This document shows, one piece after another, positions 51,359 to 61,469 of a stretch of DNA of 64,000 nucleotides. Under the pieces are notes generated by a model, which had not been told where the DNA came from, did not search any database, and worked only from the letters and a program-made list of their open reading frames with translations. Numbering within the stretch: the stretch's first letter is position 1; every line of letters starts with the position of its first letter. This DNA is from Falsiphaeobacter marinintestinus (GTDB lineage: Bacteria; Pseudomonadota; Alphaproteobacteria; Rhodobacterales; Rhodobacteraceae): contig NZ_VOGO01000007.1 of assembly GCF_007923355.1 (NCBI RefSeq), forward strand, positions 241,260 to 305,259. The letters run 5' to 3'. The translations under genes were made by a program, and so were the position numbers.

Positions 51359-54300
51359 TCACTCGGCGGCCCGCAAAGGTTTGGTCGAAACCCGGTGCGG
51401 TTCTGCATCTTGCGGGCTTTTGACCAGTTTCGGTTCTGACATGTCATCCCAGATAATCTCGGTCGTTTTTGTTTTGCGCGCAGCTCGGTTCAGGCGCATG
51501 TCGCGCGCGATCCGGCTGGAGCGTCCTGCAGTTATGCGGGCAATGCCACGACCGAACAGGCGGATATAGGTTGTCACCCAGACCCGGATCGCAAGGAACG
51601 ACGGGGTCACGATCAGCGTCAGCACCGTTGCGATCCCCAGACCGAAAACCACCGCCGTTGCCAGCTGTTTCCACCACAGCGCTGTCGGACTGTCGATGGA
51701 ATAGCCGCCGCCGATGAAATCAAAGCTGAGTCCGAACATCATCGGGGTCAGGCCCGCCATCGTGGTGATCGTGGTCAGCAGAACCGGGCGAATCCGGGCC
51801 TCGGCAGTGCGCACGATGGCCTCGATCCGGGGCATATACTGGCTGAACTCCTGATAGGTGTCGATCAGGACAATGTTGTTGTTCACCACGATTCCCGCCA
51901 AGGCCACGATGCCGGTTCCGGTCATGATGATCGAAAACGGCTGTTGCATGACCATCATCCCGATCAGAACACCGGTGGTCGACAGGATGACCGCGAGCAA
52001 CACCAGAATCGAGTTATAGAAACTGTTGAACTGGGTCAGCAGGATGATGAACATCAGGCCCAGGGCGCCAAGAAACGCGTTCTGCAGGAAGGCGCCGGAT
52101 TCGGCCTGTTCTTCCTGATCGCCGGTCCACTCCCAGTTGACGGTATTGGCGAATGGGGAGGTGTTCAGCCATTCGGTCAGAACCGCGATCCGTTCGGTTG
52201 GATTGACCGGAACCGCACGCACATTGCCGGTGTCCAGCGCATCGCGCAGCGCGCCGATCGTTTCGGCCCCGTCCAGCGTGACGTGATCATAACGTGTGTC
52301 GTCGGGGCCTTCGACCAGTTCGCCCATGGGAGCCATGCCCTGGCCGAGTGTGTGGGCTGTGGCCAAGGTGATGTCGTCGCCCGTGTCCGCATCAGCGGCG
52401 ACCAGCTTGACCATGCCGGCAACGACGTCGGCTTTGACATCGAAATACCGTTCCTGATCGACCCGGCTGATCGAGGCCAGTTTCTTAACCGGTTTGCGGG
52501 TGATGAAGTTTGACAGCGGCACCAGGCCGTCCTGAGTGCGAACCTTGAGCGTGTCGAGCGTTGACAGCACCCGGTATTTCTCGGGCAGGCGCACACGGAT
52601 CTCGATCTCGTCATCGCTGCTTTCCACGCGCATCGTGTCCAGCAGGATACCACGGGTCACAAGCTGGACCATGGCACCAACGGTGGCGACATCTGCGCCG
52701 AACCGACCTGCTTTTTCGACATCAACGTCGATCTGCCAGTCGATGCCGGGCAGGGGCAGGGTGTCTTCGATCTTGATCAGGCCCGGGACGGTTTCAAAAT
52801 GTTCGCGCGCGGTGTTGGCGGCGGCCGTCAGGTCATCCCAGTTGTCGCCCTTGATCCGCAGATGCACCGGTTTGCCCTGACCGGGGCCTTGTTCCAGAGG
52901 CTCGATCTCGGCGATGAAGCCGGGGAGTTTGGCCAGCTCGGCATTCAGTTCGGCGATGACATTGGTGCCGTCGAAATCGGCAGCGGTGACCTGCCGGGTG
53001 AAGCGCCCGTTGAACCAGGTCTCGGTCTGGGTCGGGCGATCTTCCCACGGGATCATTTCGAACTGGACCTGACCGACGGTGTCGGCAGGCGACTGGCCGC
53101 CACCGGGGCCGCCGGTGTCCAGCCCACCTTCGCCTGCGAAGGCAAAGACGTTGATAACCGCGGGGTGTGCGGCGATGATGTTTTCCGTGGCCATGACCAT
53201 GGCGTCGGTTTCGATCAGCGACAGGTTGCCCCGGGCGCGGACATAGGCAGTGGCCTGTTCGGGTTCCGATTCAACGAAAAATTCGACGCCTTTGGAATTT
53301 GCAGGGAACAGAACGGTGGCAATATAGATCACCCCGGCAAACACTGCCGCGATGGTCACCACGGGCATTACCGGGTTACCGGCTATGGTCCAGATCACCC
53401 AACCGAATGGTGTGTGGCCTTTGGATGTTTTGACCTTGCGCGGGGCGCGCTCAAGTCGCGCTGCAGTCAGGGTGACCGACCCGGCAAATGCGCCGAGCAG
53501 GAAAATGACGGCTCCGGCGATCGATCCGACGGCGGCCGGAACGGCTGCGGCCGCTGGAATCAGGTAGAACGGGTTCAAAATCTGCATCGCACCAAGGAAC
53601 ATCAGGTACAGCGACGGCGGAACCAGAACGGCGCGTACAACCCAAGGCAGGCGCGCGCGCAACACGTCAGAGATTGATCCGAACACGCGGCTGATCCGAC
53701 CCGTGACGCCGCCCATGACCGGAAGATAAATCAGAGCCACGACCAGTGAGGCGGACAGCACGAAGATCAGCGTGACCGGCAGCATGCCCATGAATTCACC
53801 CGGGACACCCGGCCAGAACAGCATCGGCAGGAAGGCGCATAAAGTTGTCGCGGTGGACGACACGATGGGCCAGAACATCCGCTGGGCTGCTTCGACATAG
53901 GCGTGCATCGGGCCGATGCCTTCGGCGATGCGTTTGTCGGCATATTCGACGACCACAATGGCGCCGTCGACCAGCATCCCCACTGCAAGGATCAAACCGA
54001 ACATGACGATGTTGGAAATGCTGACCCCCATCAGGGCGAGGAAGGCAAAGCACAACAGGAATGACGTTGGAATCGCAAAGCCCACAAGCAATGCGGCGCG
54101 GCTGCCCAAGGCGGCCAGAACCACGATCATGACCAGCGCTACAGCCGTCAGAACCGATCCTTCCAGCTGGCTGACCATCGACCCCACGACGCGGCTCTGG
54201 TCGTTTGACGTACCGACCTGAATGGCCGACTGCAGTTCGGGCGGCCATTTCATCTGCGCATCCGCGACAACGGTTTTGACCTCGGCGACAGTGTCGATCA

Positions 54301-55171
54301 GGTTGTAGCCCTTGCGCTTGACCACCTGCAACGCGACCGTGTTGATCCCGTCAAAGCGTGCCGTGCCAGCGCGGTCTTCAAAGGTGTAATTGATCTCGGC
54401 CAGCTCACCCAGTGTCACCACGCGGTCGCCGTTTGTCTTGACTGGCAGGCGATAGACATCGCTTACATCGTTGAACGATCCCGGGATTTTGACCGAGAAC
54501 GTGCCTTGCGCCGTCTCGACCTCGCCTGCTGCGATCAGCTGGTTGTTGTTTTGTACCACGTTGATCAGTTCGGCAGCGGTGACGTTATAGGATTCCAGCC
54601 GCAGCGGATCGATGGTGACTTCGACCATCTCGTCGCGGTTGCCGGCGATTCCAGCCTCAAGCACGGCGTCCAGAGATTCGATATCGTCCTGCAGGTCTTT
54701 CGCGATGCGGGCCATTGTGCGTTCAGGCACGTCGCCGGTCAGGTTAACGATGACAATCGGGAATTCGGAAAAGTTGATTTCCGAGATCGTGTACTGGTCG
54801 GCGCCATCGGGGAATTCGGCCTGGGCCGAGTTCATCGCGTCGCGGACATCGGCGATGGTTGCGCTTTTGTCCCAGCCAAATTCGAACTCCATCAGCACGC
54901 TGGCGTGGTTTTCGGCAGCGGTGGCTGTCATCGAATCGAGCCCGTCGACATCAACGAGCTCTTTTTCCATCGGTTTGACCAGCAGGCTTTCGGAGTCTTC
55001 TGCCGAGATGCCGGGGAACTGGACCGAGATATAGAGCATTGGGATGTCGATATCCGGTTCGCCCTCTTTCGGCAGGTTGGCATAGGCAAACCCGCCGATG
55101 ATCAGCGACAGCGCGATGAACGCCATGACCATCCGCGCGTGTTGTGCGGCCCATGCGACCATGCCGGTCAT
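51359..55171 (-). CDS. RND family efflux pump inner-membrane transporter
   Basis: A 1270-residue RND transporter, some 200 residues longer than typical HAE1 pumps (about 1040). The first helix is MAFIALSLIIGGFAYANLP, and TM4 has VGMLVDGAIVVVEYADKRI with the proton-relay Asp. Extra length is visible in a membrane loop region around residues 480-580 with additional hydrophobic segments, and in a hydrophilic C-terminal tail (from about 1210) rich in Arg and Lys. It exports compounds across the envelope with an outer-membrane channel that is not encoded here. The ATG overlaps the adaptor stop by four bases. Confidence 0.9.
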   Translation of the reverse strand: MTGMVAWAAQHARMVMAFIALSLIIGGFAYANLPKEGEPDIDIPMLYISVQFPGISAEDSESLLVKPMEKELVDVDGLDSMTATAAENHASVLMEFEFGWDKSATIADVRDAMNSAQAEFPDGADQYTISEINFSEFPIVIVNLTGDVPERTMARIAKDLQDDIESLDAVLEAGIAGNRDEMVEVTIDPLRLESYNVTAAELINVVQNNNQLIAAGEVETAQGTFSVKIPGSFNDVSDVYRLPVKTNGDRVVTLGELAEINYTFEDRAGTARFDGINTVALQVVKRKGYNLIDTVAEVKTVVADAQMKWPPELQSAIQVGTSNDQSRVVGSMVSQLEGSVLTAVALVMIVVLAALGSRAALLVGFAIPTSFLLCFAFLALMGVSISNIVMFGLILAVGMLVDGAIVVVEYADKRIAEGIGPMHAYVEAAQRMFWPIVSSTATTLCAFLPMLFWPGVPGEFMGMLPVTLIFVLSASLVVALIYLPVMGGVTGRISRVFGSISDVLRARLPWVVRAVLVPPSLYLMFLGAMQILNPFYLIPAAAAVPAAVGSIAGAVIFLLGAFAGSVTLTAARLERAPRKVKTSKGHTPFGWVIWTIAGNPVMPVVTIAAVFAGVIYIATVLFPANSKGVEFFVESEPEQATAYVRARGNLSLIETDAMVMATENIIAAHPAVINVFAFAGEGGLDTGGPGGGQSPADTVGQVQFEMIPWEDRPTQTETWFNGRFTRQVTAADFDGTNVIAELNAELAKLPGFIAEIEPLEQGPGQGKPVHLRIKGDNWDDLTAAANTAREHFETVPGLIKIEDTLPLPGIDWQIDVDVEKAGRFGADVATVGAMVQLVTRGILLDTMRVESSDDEIEIRVRLPEKYRVLSTLDTLKVRTQDGLVPLSNFITRKPVKKLASISRVDQERYFDVKADVVAGMVKLVAADADTGDDITLATAHTLGQGMAPMGELVEGPDDTRYDHVTLDGAETIGALRDALDTGNVRAVPVNPTERIAVLTEWLNTSPFANTVNWEWTGDQEEQAESGAFLQNAFLGALGLMFIILLTQFNSFYNSILVLLAVILSTTGVLIGMMVMQQPFSIIMTGTGIVALAGIVVNNNIVLIDTYQEFSQYMPRIEAIVRTAEARIRPVLLTTITTMAGLTPMMFGLSFDFIGGGYSIDSPTALWWKQLATAVVFGLGIATVLTLIVTPSFLAIRVWVTTYIRLFGRGIARITAGRSSRIARDMRLNRAARKTKTTEIIWDDMSEPKLVKSPQDAEPHRVSTKPLRAAE

Positions 55172-56415
55172 TGCGCGGCCTCCCGATAGGTCGGCGTGAC
55201 ATGAACGCCATCAATCACGAAATCCTGACCCACGACGATGACATCCGCCGTTTCGGGCAGGCCGCCGATCCAGACGCCATCGATATCATCGCGCAGCAGG
55301 CGGACCGGGTGGAACTTGACCAGATTACCCGATGCCACGGCGCGAATGCCCAACTGACCATCATTGTTCAGGGTCAGTGCGGATTGCGGAACTTTGTGGG
55401 CTTTGATGCCCTCGGCCCCAATCGCGATGGTCGCGGTCTGGCCATCGCGGATCGCCAGGTCTGTGTTTTCCACCGTGACTTCGACCAGAAAGGTGCGCGT
55501 GGTCGGGTCGGCGGATCGGCTGAGGAAGGTCACCCGCCCCTGAACCCGAAGGCCGGTGGCCAGTTCAGCCCCGGCTATCGCGCCGACTTGCACGCGGTTC
55601 ACTTCGGTTTCGGGCACGTATCCAACGACCTTGATCGGGTCGAGCTGCAGGATCTCGGCGCACAGGCCACCGGCTTGCAGAAGGCTGCCGATTTCGGCGG
55701 TGTCGGATTCGAGCAGACCTTCGAATGGGGCCATAATGGTCAGGCGTTCGATTTCGCGCTGGGCAGCGGCGAACTTGGCCTGTGCTGATTCGATTCCGGC
55801 CTGGGCAGATTCAAGGCCGGCCTTTGCCGATTCAACACCGGCTTCGGCGGCGCGCACTGCAGCGGCGGCCCCGGCTTTGCTTGTTTCGGATGTGTATCCA
55901 CCGGCGGCAAGCTTTTCAGCGGCGTTCCAGTTGATCTGCGCCTCTTCCAGACGGGCCCGCGCCGTTTCGAGGTTGGCATCGGATTCGGGGACATGACTGC
56001 GCGCTTCGGCCAGCATGGCGTGGGCTTCGGCCAACGATGCCTCGCGGGTGCCCGGGTCAAGCTGGCACAGAACCTCGCCCTTTTCGATGTACCGCCCCTT
56101 GCGTAGGGGCTCGGAGTTCACAATGGCGCTGGTTTCAGACCGGACCTGAACCCGGCGGGACGCCTGTGTATCACCGCGCAGGATCACAGCGCTGTCGATC
56201 GGGGTTGCCACCGACCGGATCGCCACAACGCCAACCGCGTTGCTGGCGGCTTCGACCACGTCCGGAGCGTCGTCCTGTTCTACGGCGTCCTCTTGCGGGG
56301 CGGTTTCGGCGGCACCGGCACCCCGTGCATAGGCGAGAACGGTATCCCGTTCAAAAACGGCCAGATACAGACCGGCGGTCACCAGAAGGGCAGTGATGAA
56401 CGGAACCAAACGCAT
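55168..56415 (-). CDS. RND efflux periplasmic adaptor subunit
   Basis: The ATG at 56415 follows GGAAAGG and gives 415 residues. It has an N-terminal membrane anchor (4-25), a barrel-sandwich half (RYIEKGEVLCQLD), a long alpha-hairpin with repeats of ESAKAGLESAQAGIESAQAKF (about 140-225), and beta-barrel parts with MAPFEGLLESDTAEIGSLL. It links the RND pump to an outer-membrane channel. It is first in the two-gene operon. Confidence 0.92.
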   Translation of the reverse strand: MRLVPFITALLVTAGLYLAVFERDTVLAYARGAGAAETAPQEDAVEQDDAPDVVEAASNAVGVVAIRSVATPIDSAVILRGDTQASRRVQVRSETSAIVNSEPLRKGRYIEKGEVLCQLDPGTREASLAEAHAMLAEARSHVPESDANLETARARLEEAQINWNAAEKLAAGGYTSETSKAGAAAAVRAAEAGVESAKAGLESAQAGIESAQAKFAAAQREIERLTIMAPFEGLLESDTAEIGSLLQAGGLCAEILQLDPIKVVGYVPETEVNRVQVGAIAGAELATGLRVQGRVTFLSRSADPTTRTFLVEVTVENTDLAIRDGQTATIAIGAEGIKAHKVPQSALTLNNDGQLGIRAVASGNLVKFHPVRLLRDDIDGVWIGGLPETADVIVVGQDFVIDGVHVTPTYREAAQ

Positions 56416-56494
56416 TGGGCGCCTTTCCAAATTAGTTGTGCGCTAAACTTGTCGACTACTGGTGAGATGGGTTTTTGACCCTGCGGTGTCCAGA

Positions 56495-56512
56495 CTAAAC
56501 TGACCAGTTTAG
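56495..56512. promoter_or_regulatory. TetR-like palindromic operator upstream of the RND operon
   Basis: CTAAACTG-AC-CAGTTTAG has perfect 8-bp arms and lies 80 bp upstream of the adaptor start. A partial copy CTAAACTTG lies at 56443-56451, near the probable promoter. TetR/AcrR-type repressors of efflux pumps use sites of this shape. No such regulator gene is adjacent. Confidence 0.6.
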
Positions 56513-56661
56513 ATTATTTTTTTGGCAAAAGCGGTCAGCGGAACGCTTTTTGTGCGGCCTGCGCTACTTGGCTTGTCGCCGGATGCGGGGTAATAGAAGG
56601 AAATTCGTCCGGATTGGGCGGGAAAGGACCCGCCTGAAAGCGGGGCGCATCGGGGGCAGGC

Positions 56662-57336
56662 ATGAGCGATACCGACAGTTTCATCGAAGAGGTGACCGAA
56701 GAGGTCCGCCGCGACCGGATGTTCGTCATCCTCAAACGCTATGGCTGGATCGCCGTTGTGGTCATTATCGCCATCGTCGGGGCCGCCGCATACAACGAAT
56801 ATCGCAAGGCCAGTCAGACGGCGGCGGCGGAAAAGCTGGGCGATGATATCATCGCGTCTTTGGCTGCCAACGATCCCGCCGGACGGGCGGTGGCCTTGAG
56901 TGACGTCGAACCCGGAACCCCCGGGGGCGCGGCCATTCTGGATTTTCTGACGGCGTCGGCGCTGGCCAACTCTGATCAGACCGATCAGGCGGTCACCAAG
57001 CTTGAAGCCATCGCGACAAACGGCGACCTGCCGCGGATCTATCGTGATATCGCGACGTTCAAGGCGCTGACGCTGCAGTCTGACAGCCTTCCGGCGGCGG
57101 ATCGCCGCCTACAGTTCGAAGCTCTGGCACAGCCCGGTGCACCGTTGCGCCTGCTGTCGGAAGAGCAGTTGGCGTTGATCGACGTTGCCGAAGGTGCGAC
57201 CGAGGCGGCGCTGGACCGCCTGCAATCAATCATTTTGGATGCGGAAACCGATACGACTTTGCGCCAGCGCGCAAGCCAGTTGATCGTCGCGCTGGGCGGA
57301 ACGCCCGAGACCCTTCCAAGTTTTGAGCAGGGCTGA
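56662..57336 (+). CDS. YfgM-like tetratricopeptide membrane protein
   Basis: A 224-residue protein with a cytoplasmic acidic N-terminus, one helix (about 28-46, YGWIAVVVIIAIVGAAAYNEY) and a periplasmic helical TPR-like domain. The pattern YRKASQTAAAEKLGD after the helix fits YfgM-type proteins, which are ancillary SecYEG/chaperone partners. In E. coli yfgM is followed by bamB and der; the same order here supports the call. An open frame of about 37 codons upstream is not used. Confidence 0.85.
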   Translation: MSDTDSFIEEVTEEVRRDRMFVILKRYGWIAVVVIIAIVGAAAYNEYRKASQTAAAEKLGDDIIASLAANDPAGRAVALSDVEPGTPGGAAILDFLTASALANSDQTDQAVTKLEAIATNGDLPRIYRDIATFKALTLQSDSLPAADRRLQFEALAQPGAPLRLLSEEQLALIDVAEGATEAALDRLQSIILDAETDTTLRQRASQLIVALGGTPETLPSFEQG

Positions 57337-57391
57337 CCGTCATAACAGGTCGAATTCGGGAAACCGGGGTAACAAGGACAGGCACTTACAG

Positions 57392-58723
57392 ATGAATGCA
57401 GCGTTTTCCTTTTCCCGTATCGGGTCGGCGTGCCTTGGCGGCGTTCTGTTGCTTTTGATGGCATGCGACGAGCCTGAAAACATCTTGCCCGGCGTGCGCG
57501 AAGACATCCGCCCTGCCGAACAGAGCAAGGATAGCGCTGTTGTCGAAAACACCAGCCGGTCTATCAGCCTGGGCGGTCAGACCGCGAACAAAGACTGGCC
57601 GCAATCGTTTGGCACTCAGACCTATCGGGTGTCGCACGCGGCGCTTGGCAGCTCTGTTCAGCGCATCTGGTCGACGCAGATCGGGCAGGGCGACTCGCGT
57701 CGTCAGCGCATTACGGCCTCTCCGGTTGTTGGCGGCGGGCTGATCTATACGCTGGATTCGGCAGCGCAAGTGTCGGGCGTAACCCCGGCAGGCGCCGTGT
57801 CATGGAGTGTCGATCTGACCCCGACTTCGGACAAGCAGGAAGACGCGACCGGTGGCGGATTGGCGTATCACAACGGGGTTCTTTACGTGTCGTCCGGGTT
57901 TGGCCTGCTGACAGCGTTGGATGCCGCCAATGGTCAGATCCGCTGGCAACAGGAACTGGACGCAACCGGATCGGGCCAACCTGTGGTGCGTGATGGTTTG
58001 CTGTATCTTGTCGCCGGAGATGACACCGGGTGGACAATCCATACAGACGATGGCCGGATTGCCTGGCAGATCACCGGCACGCCGAGCGTCGGAAACGTTT
58101 TGGGCGCGCCTGCACCTGCTTTGACATCTGATCTTGCGATCTTTGCCTTCGGGTCGGGCGATTTGACCGCGACGTTCCGCAAGGGTGGCTTGCGCCGTTG
58201 GACGGCATCGGTCGCCGGCCAGAGAACAGGTCGCGCGGCGGCCTTGATCGGGGATGTCACGGGCAGCCCGGTCATCAGCGGCAATCGCTTGTTTGCGGGC
58301 AATCATTCGGGCCGCACCGTCGCGTTCGATACCATCAGTGGCGAGCGGATCTGGACTTTGAAAGAAGGGGCCCTGGGCCCGGTCTGGCCTGCGGGTGACA
58401 GTATCTTTCTGGTCAGCGACCGCAATCAGTTGATCCGCGCATCATCCAGTGATGGCACCCCGATATGGGCCGTCGACCTGCCGGGCTTGCTGGATGACAG
58501 ATCCAAGAAACGCGGTCCGATCTATGTGCATTATGGGCCGATTCTGGCAGGTGGACGTATCGTTGTGGCATCAAATGACGGCTATCTGAGGTTCTTCAAA
58601 CCTGAGGATGGCACGCTGATCAGCACCACCGAGATCCCCAATGGCGCGTCGTCCCCGCCGGTTGTGGCTGGCCAGACGCTGTATGTCGTCGGATCCAAGG
58701 GACAACTGCACGCTTTCCGTTGA
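57392..58723 (+). CDS. bamB: Outer membrane assembly lipoprotein BamB
   Basis: From the ATG at 57392 the product has 443 residues. The signal peptide ends in a lipobox LLMAC with Cys25 as lipid-carrying residue. Eight PQQ-like propeller blades follow, with repeats such as AQVSGVTPAGAVSWSVDL, GLLTALDAANGQIRWQQEL and GRTVAFDTISGERIWTL, and a final GQTLYVVGSKGQLHAFR. BamB supports beta-barrel folding by the BAM complex at the outer membrane. It lies between the YfgM-like gene and der. Confidence 0.93.
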   Translation: MNAAFSFSRIGSACLGGVLLLLMACDEPENILPGVREDIRPAEQSKDSAVVENTSRSISLGGQTANKDWPQSFGTQTYRVSHAALGSSVQRIWSTQIGQGDSRRQRITASPVVGGGLIYTLDSAAQVSGVTPAGAVSWSVDLTPTSDKQEDATGGGLAYHNGVLYVSSGFGLLTALDAANGQIRWQQELDATGSGQPVVRDGLLYLVAGDDTGWTIHTDDGRIAWQITGTPSVGNVLGAPAPALTSDLAIFAFGSGDLTATFRKGGLRRWTASVAGQRTGRAAALIGDVTGSPVISGNRLFAGNHSGRTVAFDTISGERIWTLKEGALGPVWPAGDSIFLVSDRNQLIRASSSDGTPIWAVDLPGLLDDRSKKRGPIYVHYGPILAGGRIVVASNDGYLRFFKPEDGTLISTTEIPNGASSPPVVAGQTLYVVGSKGQLHAFR

Positions 58724-58774
58724 CAGCACGATAGGGTATAGGGCGCTTTCCCTGACGTCTGAAAGCCTGAGTTC

Positions 58775-60247
58775 ATGTCCTTCACCCTTGCTATCGTGGG
58801 TCGCCCGAATGTGGGCAAGTCCACATTGTTCAATCGCCTTGTTGGCAAACGACTGGCTTTGGTCGATGACCAGCCGGGCGTGACGCGCGACTTGCGCGAA
58901 GGCGATGCGCGTCTGGGCGATCTGCGGTTCACCGTGATCGATACCGCAGGTCTGGAAGACGTGACGGATGACAGCCTGCAGGGTCGGATGCGTCGTTTGA
59001 CAGAACGCGCGGTCGATATGGCAGATATCTGCCTGTTCATGATCGATGCCCGTACCGGGGTGACGCCGACAGACGAGATGTTTGCCGACATTCTGCGCAA
59101 ACGCTCGGCCCATGTTCTGTTGGCGGCAAACAAGGCCGAAGGCTCGGCTGCTGATGCCGGGGTGATCGAGGCGTTTTCGCTGGGCTTGGGCGAACCGATC
59201 CGCCTGAGTGCTGAGCATGGCGAAGGTCTGAACGACCTGTATTCGCAGCTGATGCCGATTGCCGATGAAATGGCCGAACAGGCGGATCAGGACACGCCTG
59301 AAACGGATGTTGATATTGACGAGGACGACGAAGACGGCGAATTGCCCGACACGCCAGTGCCAACCCGGGAAAAACCACTGCAAGTGGCAGTCGTTGGCCG
59401 CCCCAATGCGGGCAAGTCGACCCTGATCAACAAGATCCTTGGCGAAGACCGCCTGTTGACCGGTCCCGAAGCAGGAATCACGCGCGATGCCATCAGCCTG
59501 CAAATAGACTGGGAAGGCACCCCGATGCGGATCTTCGACACCGCCGGGATGCGCAAGAAGGCGAAAGTTCAAGAAAAGCTTGAAAAGCTGTCGGTCAGCG
59601 ACGGGCTGCGGGCTGTAAAGTTCGCCGAGGTTGTTGTGGTTTTGCTGGATGCCGAAATCCCGTTTGAGCAGCAGGATCTGCGGATTGCCGATCTGGCCGA
59701 GCGTGAGGGTCGTGCGGTCGTGGTGGCGGTCAACAAGTGGGATGTCGAGCCCGAGAAGCAGCAGAAATTGCGAGACCTGAAGGAATCGTTCGAACGGCTG
59801 TTGCCGCAGTTGCGGGGCGCGCCATTGGTGACTGTGTCGGCCAAGACGGGTCGGGGCCTTGATCGCTTGCACGATGCAATCCTGCGCGCCTATGACGTCT
59901 GGAACCGCCGGGTGACCACGGCTCAGCTGAACCGCTGGCTGATGGGCATGCTGGAACAGCATCCGCCCCCCGCGCCACAGGGCAAGCGGATCAAGCTGCG
60001 GTACATGACACAAGTGAAGACACGGCCACCGGGCTTTGTGGTGATGTGTTCGCACCCGGACAAGATGCCTGAAAGCTATAGCCGGTATCTGGTGAACGGG
60101 CTGCGCGAAGATTTCGACATGCCCGGATCGCCGATCCGTCTGACGTTGCGCGGGCAGGGCGACAAGAACCCCTATAAGTCGAAGAAAAAGGCCTCGCCAT
60201 CTCGATTGCGCAAACACCTGAAGGGCAAGGCCGGTCCGCACGGCTGA
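58775..60247 (+). CDS. der: Ribosome biogenesis GTPase Der (EngA)
   Basis: A 490-residue protein with two GTPase domains: GRPNVGKST at residues 9-17 and GRPNAGKST at about 208-216, each with DTAG motifs ([16 protein letters not shown]) and NKxD (ANKAE, VNKWD). The acidic linker [20 protein letters not shown] separates them, and a C-terminal KH-like domain follows. Der is essential for 50S ribosome assembly. It is preceded by 51 bp after bamB. Confidence 0.96.
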   Translation: MSFTLAIVGRPNVGKSTLFNRLVGKRLALVDDQPGVTRDLREGDARLGDLRFTVIDTAGLEDVTDDSLQGRMRRLTERAVDMADICLFMIDARTGVTPTDEMFADILRKRSAHVLLAANKAEGSAADAGVIEAFSLGLGEPIRLSAEHGEGLNDLYSQLMPIADEMAEQADQDTPETDVDIDEDDEDGELPDTPVPTREKPLQVAVVGRPNAGKSTLINKILGEDRLLTGPEAGITRDAISLQIDWEGTPMRIFDTAGMRKKAKVQEKLEKLSVSDGLRAVKFAEVVVVLLDAEIPFEQQDLRIADLAEREGRAVVVAVNKWDVEPEKQQKLRDLKESFERLLPQLRGAPLVTVSAKTGRGLDRLHDAILRAYDVWNRRVTTAQLNRWLMGMLEQHPPPAPQGKRIKLRYMTQVKTRPPGFVVMCSHPDKMPESYSRYLVNGLREDFDMPGSPIRLTLRGQGDKNPYKSKKKASPSRLRKHLKGKAGPHG

Positions 60248-60271
60248 CAATTGCTCATTTTGCGCAATTGT
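60247..60271. other. Inverted repeat after der
   Basis: ACAATTGC (60247-60254) and GCAATTGT (60264-60271) are exact inverse copies with a nine-base loop. It could be a weak terminator for der or an operator about 100 bp upstream of the desaturase gene. Confidence 0.35.
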
Positions 60272-60370
60272 AACAGCGGCCTGCATTTTCTGCGTGCGGG
60301 GTTGAACGATTTCTGGCTAAGTTCTATCTGGAAGAAAGACGTCCGAGACTGACCTGACGGGGAAGTGGCA

Positions 60371-61366
60371 ATGGATCTCAGAGCTTATACGCGGCAATAC
60401 GCCAAGCAAGACAACCGGCTAGCTTCTTTAAGCTTTTTCGGAACGTTTGCTGTGTACTTCACGACATTGTATCTTGCGATCGCATATGTCGATCAGTGGT
60501 ATATCATGATCCCGGCAGGGTTCATCTTTGCGGTCAGCGCTGTGCGCCTGTACGTCTTGCAACATGATTGCGGGCATCATTCCCTGTTTGAAACCCGCCG
60601 GCAGAATGAACTGGCCGGCCATGTGCTGTCGCCATTCACCTATGCGCCGTTCGAAGTGATGAAGCAGAATCACAACATGCATCATTCCGGCATCGGCAAC
60701 CTTGAGCACCGCGAAACCGGCGAGATTCACACCATGACCCTGCGGGAATGGAATGAGGCCGGGTTTGGCCAGCGCCTGTTCTATCGCCTGTATCGCAACC
60801 CGTTCGTGCTGATTCCGCTGGGGGCCCTGTTCACCTATTTCATCCGCTATCGCTGGCCCAAGAACACAACGCGGTTCGGGGCAAGGGGCGTGATTTTGCA
60901 CAACCTGACGATCGTGCTGTTCATGGGCGTGCTGTATATGCTGGCCGGCTGGACCGGACTGGCCGTGTTCTTTGGGTTCAGTTTACTGGGGGGGATGCTG
61001 GGTGTGTTCCTTGTTTATCTTCAGCATAACTTTGAAGACACCTATTGGGATCGTCGCCCGGACCTGGATCCGCAGATTGCGGCGCTTCAGGGGTCATCCT
61101 GTCTGGACTTCGGGCATTGGTTCGATCTGGCTGTGGCCTGCATCACTCTGCACGACATCCACCACTTTAACGCCCGCATCCCCAGCTATCGGCTGCGCGC
61201 CTGTCATTACAATATGCCCGAGGAATATGCGCTGCGCCGCATAAAGTTTCCTGAGGCGGTGGCCGCGCTTAAGCTCAAGCTTTGGGATGAAGAGCAAAAG
61301 CGCCTTGTTCCGTTTCCGAAATCGCGCCCTTCGGGCCGGGATCACGGGGCAGAGATGACCGCCTGA
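60371..61366 (+). CDS. Fatty acid desaturase family protein
   Basis: The ATG at 60371 has GGGGA seven bases upstream; a GTG at 60365 is less likely. The 331-residue membrane protein has three histidine boxes: H65-x3-HH (HDCGHH), H101-x2-HH (HNMHH) and H261-x2-HH (HDIHHFN), the di-iron ligands of membrane desaturases and hydroxylases. At least four helices are predicted. It probably desaturates or hydroxylates lipid acyl chains in the inner membrane; the exact substrate is not set by the sequence. Confidence 0.9.
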   Translation: MDLRAYTRQYAKQDNRLASLSFFGTFAVYFTTLYLAIAYVDQWYIMIPAGFIFAVSAVRLYVLQHDCGHHSLFETRRQNELAGHVLSPFTYAPFEVMKQNHNMHHSGIGNLEHRETGEIHTMTLREWNEAGFGQRLFYRLYRNPFVLIPLGALFTYFIRYRWPKNTTRFGARGVILHNLTIVLFMGVLYMLAGWTGLAVFFGFSLLGGMLGVFLVYLQHNFEDTYWDRRPDLDPQIAALQGSSCLDFGHWFDLAVACITLHDIHHFNARIPSYRLRACHYNMPEEYALRRIKFPEAVAALKLKLWDEEQKRLVPFPKSRPSGRDHGAEMTA

Positions 61367-61469
61367 CGCCTGACGGTTTGGGCGGGGTTGGAATTTCGTG
61401 TTTTTTTTGTATATACGTTTACCCAGCGAGGCCTGAAATGGCCAAAGGATTATGGAAAACGAGGATACA

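Noticed and set aside
58571..60286. A 571-codon open frame on the minus strand across der and the end of bamB
   Set aside because: It is an antisense shadow of highly conserved der and bamB coding sequence, with no ribosome site, no domain and unnatural composition.
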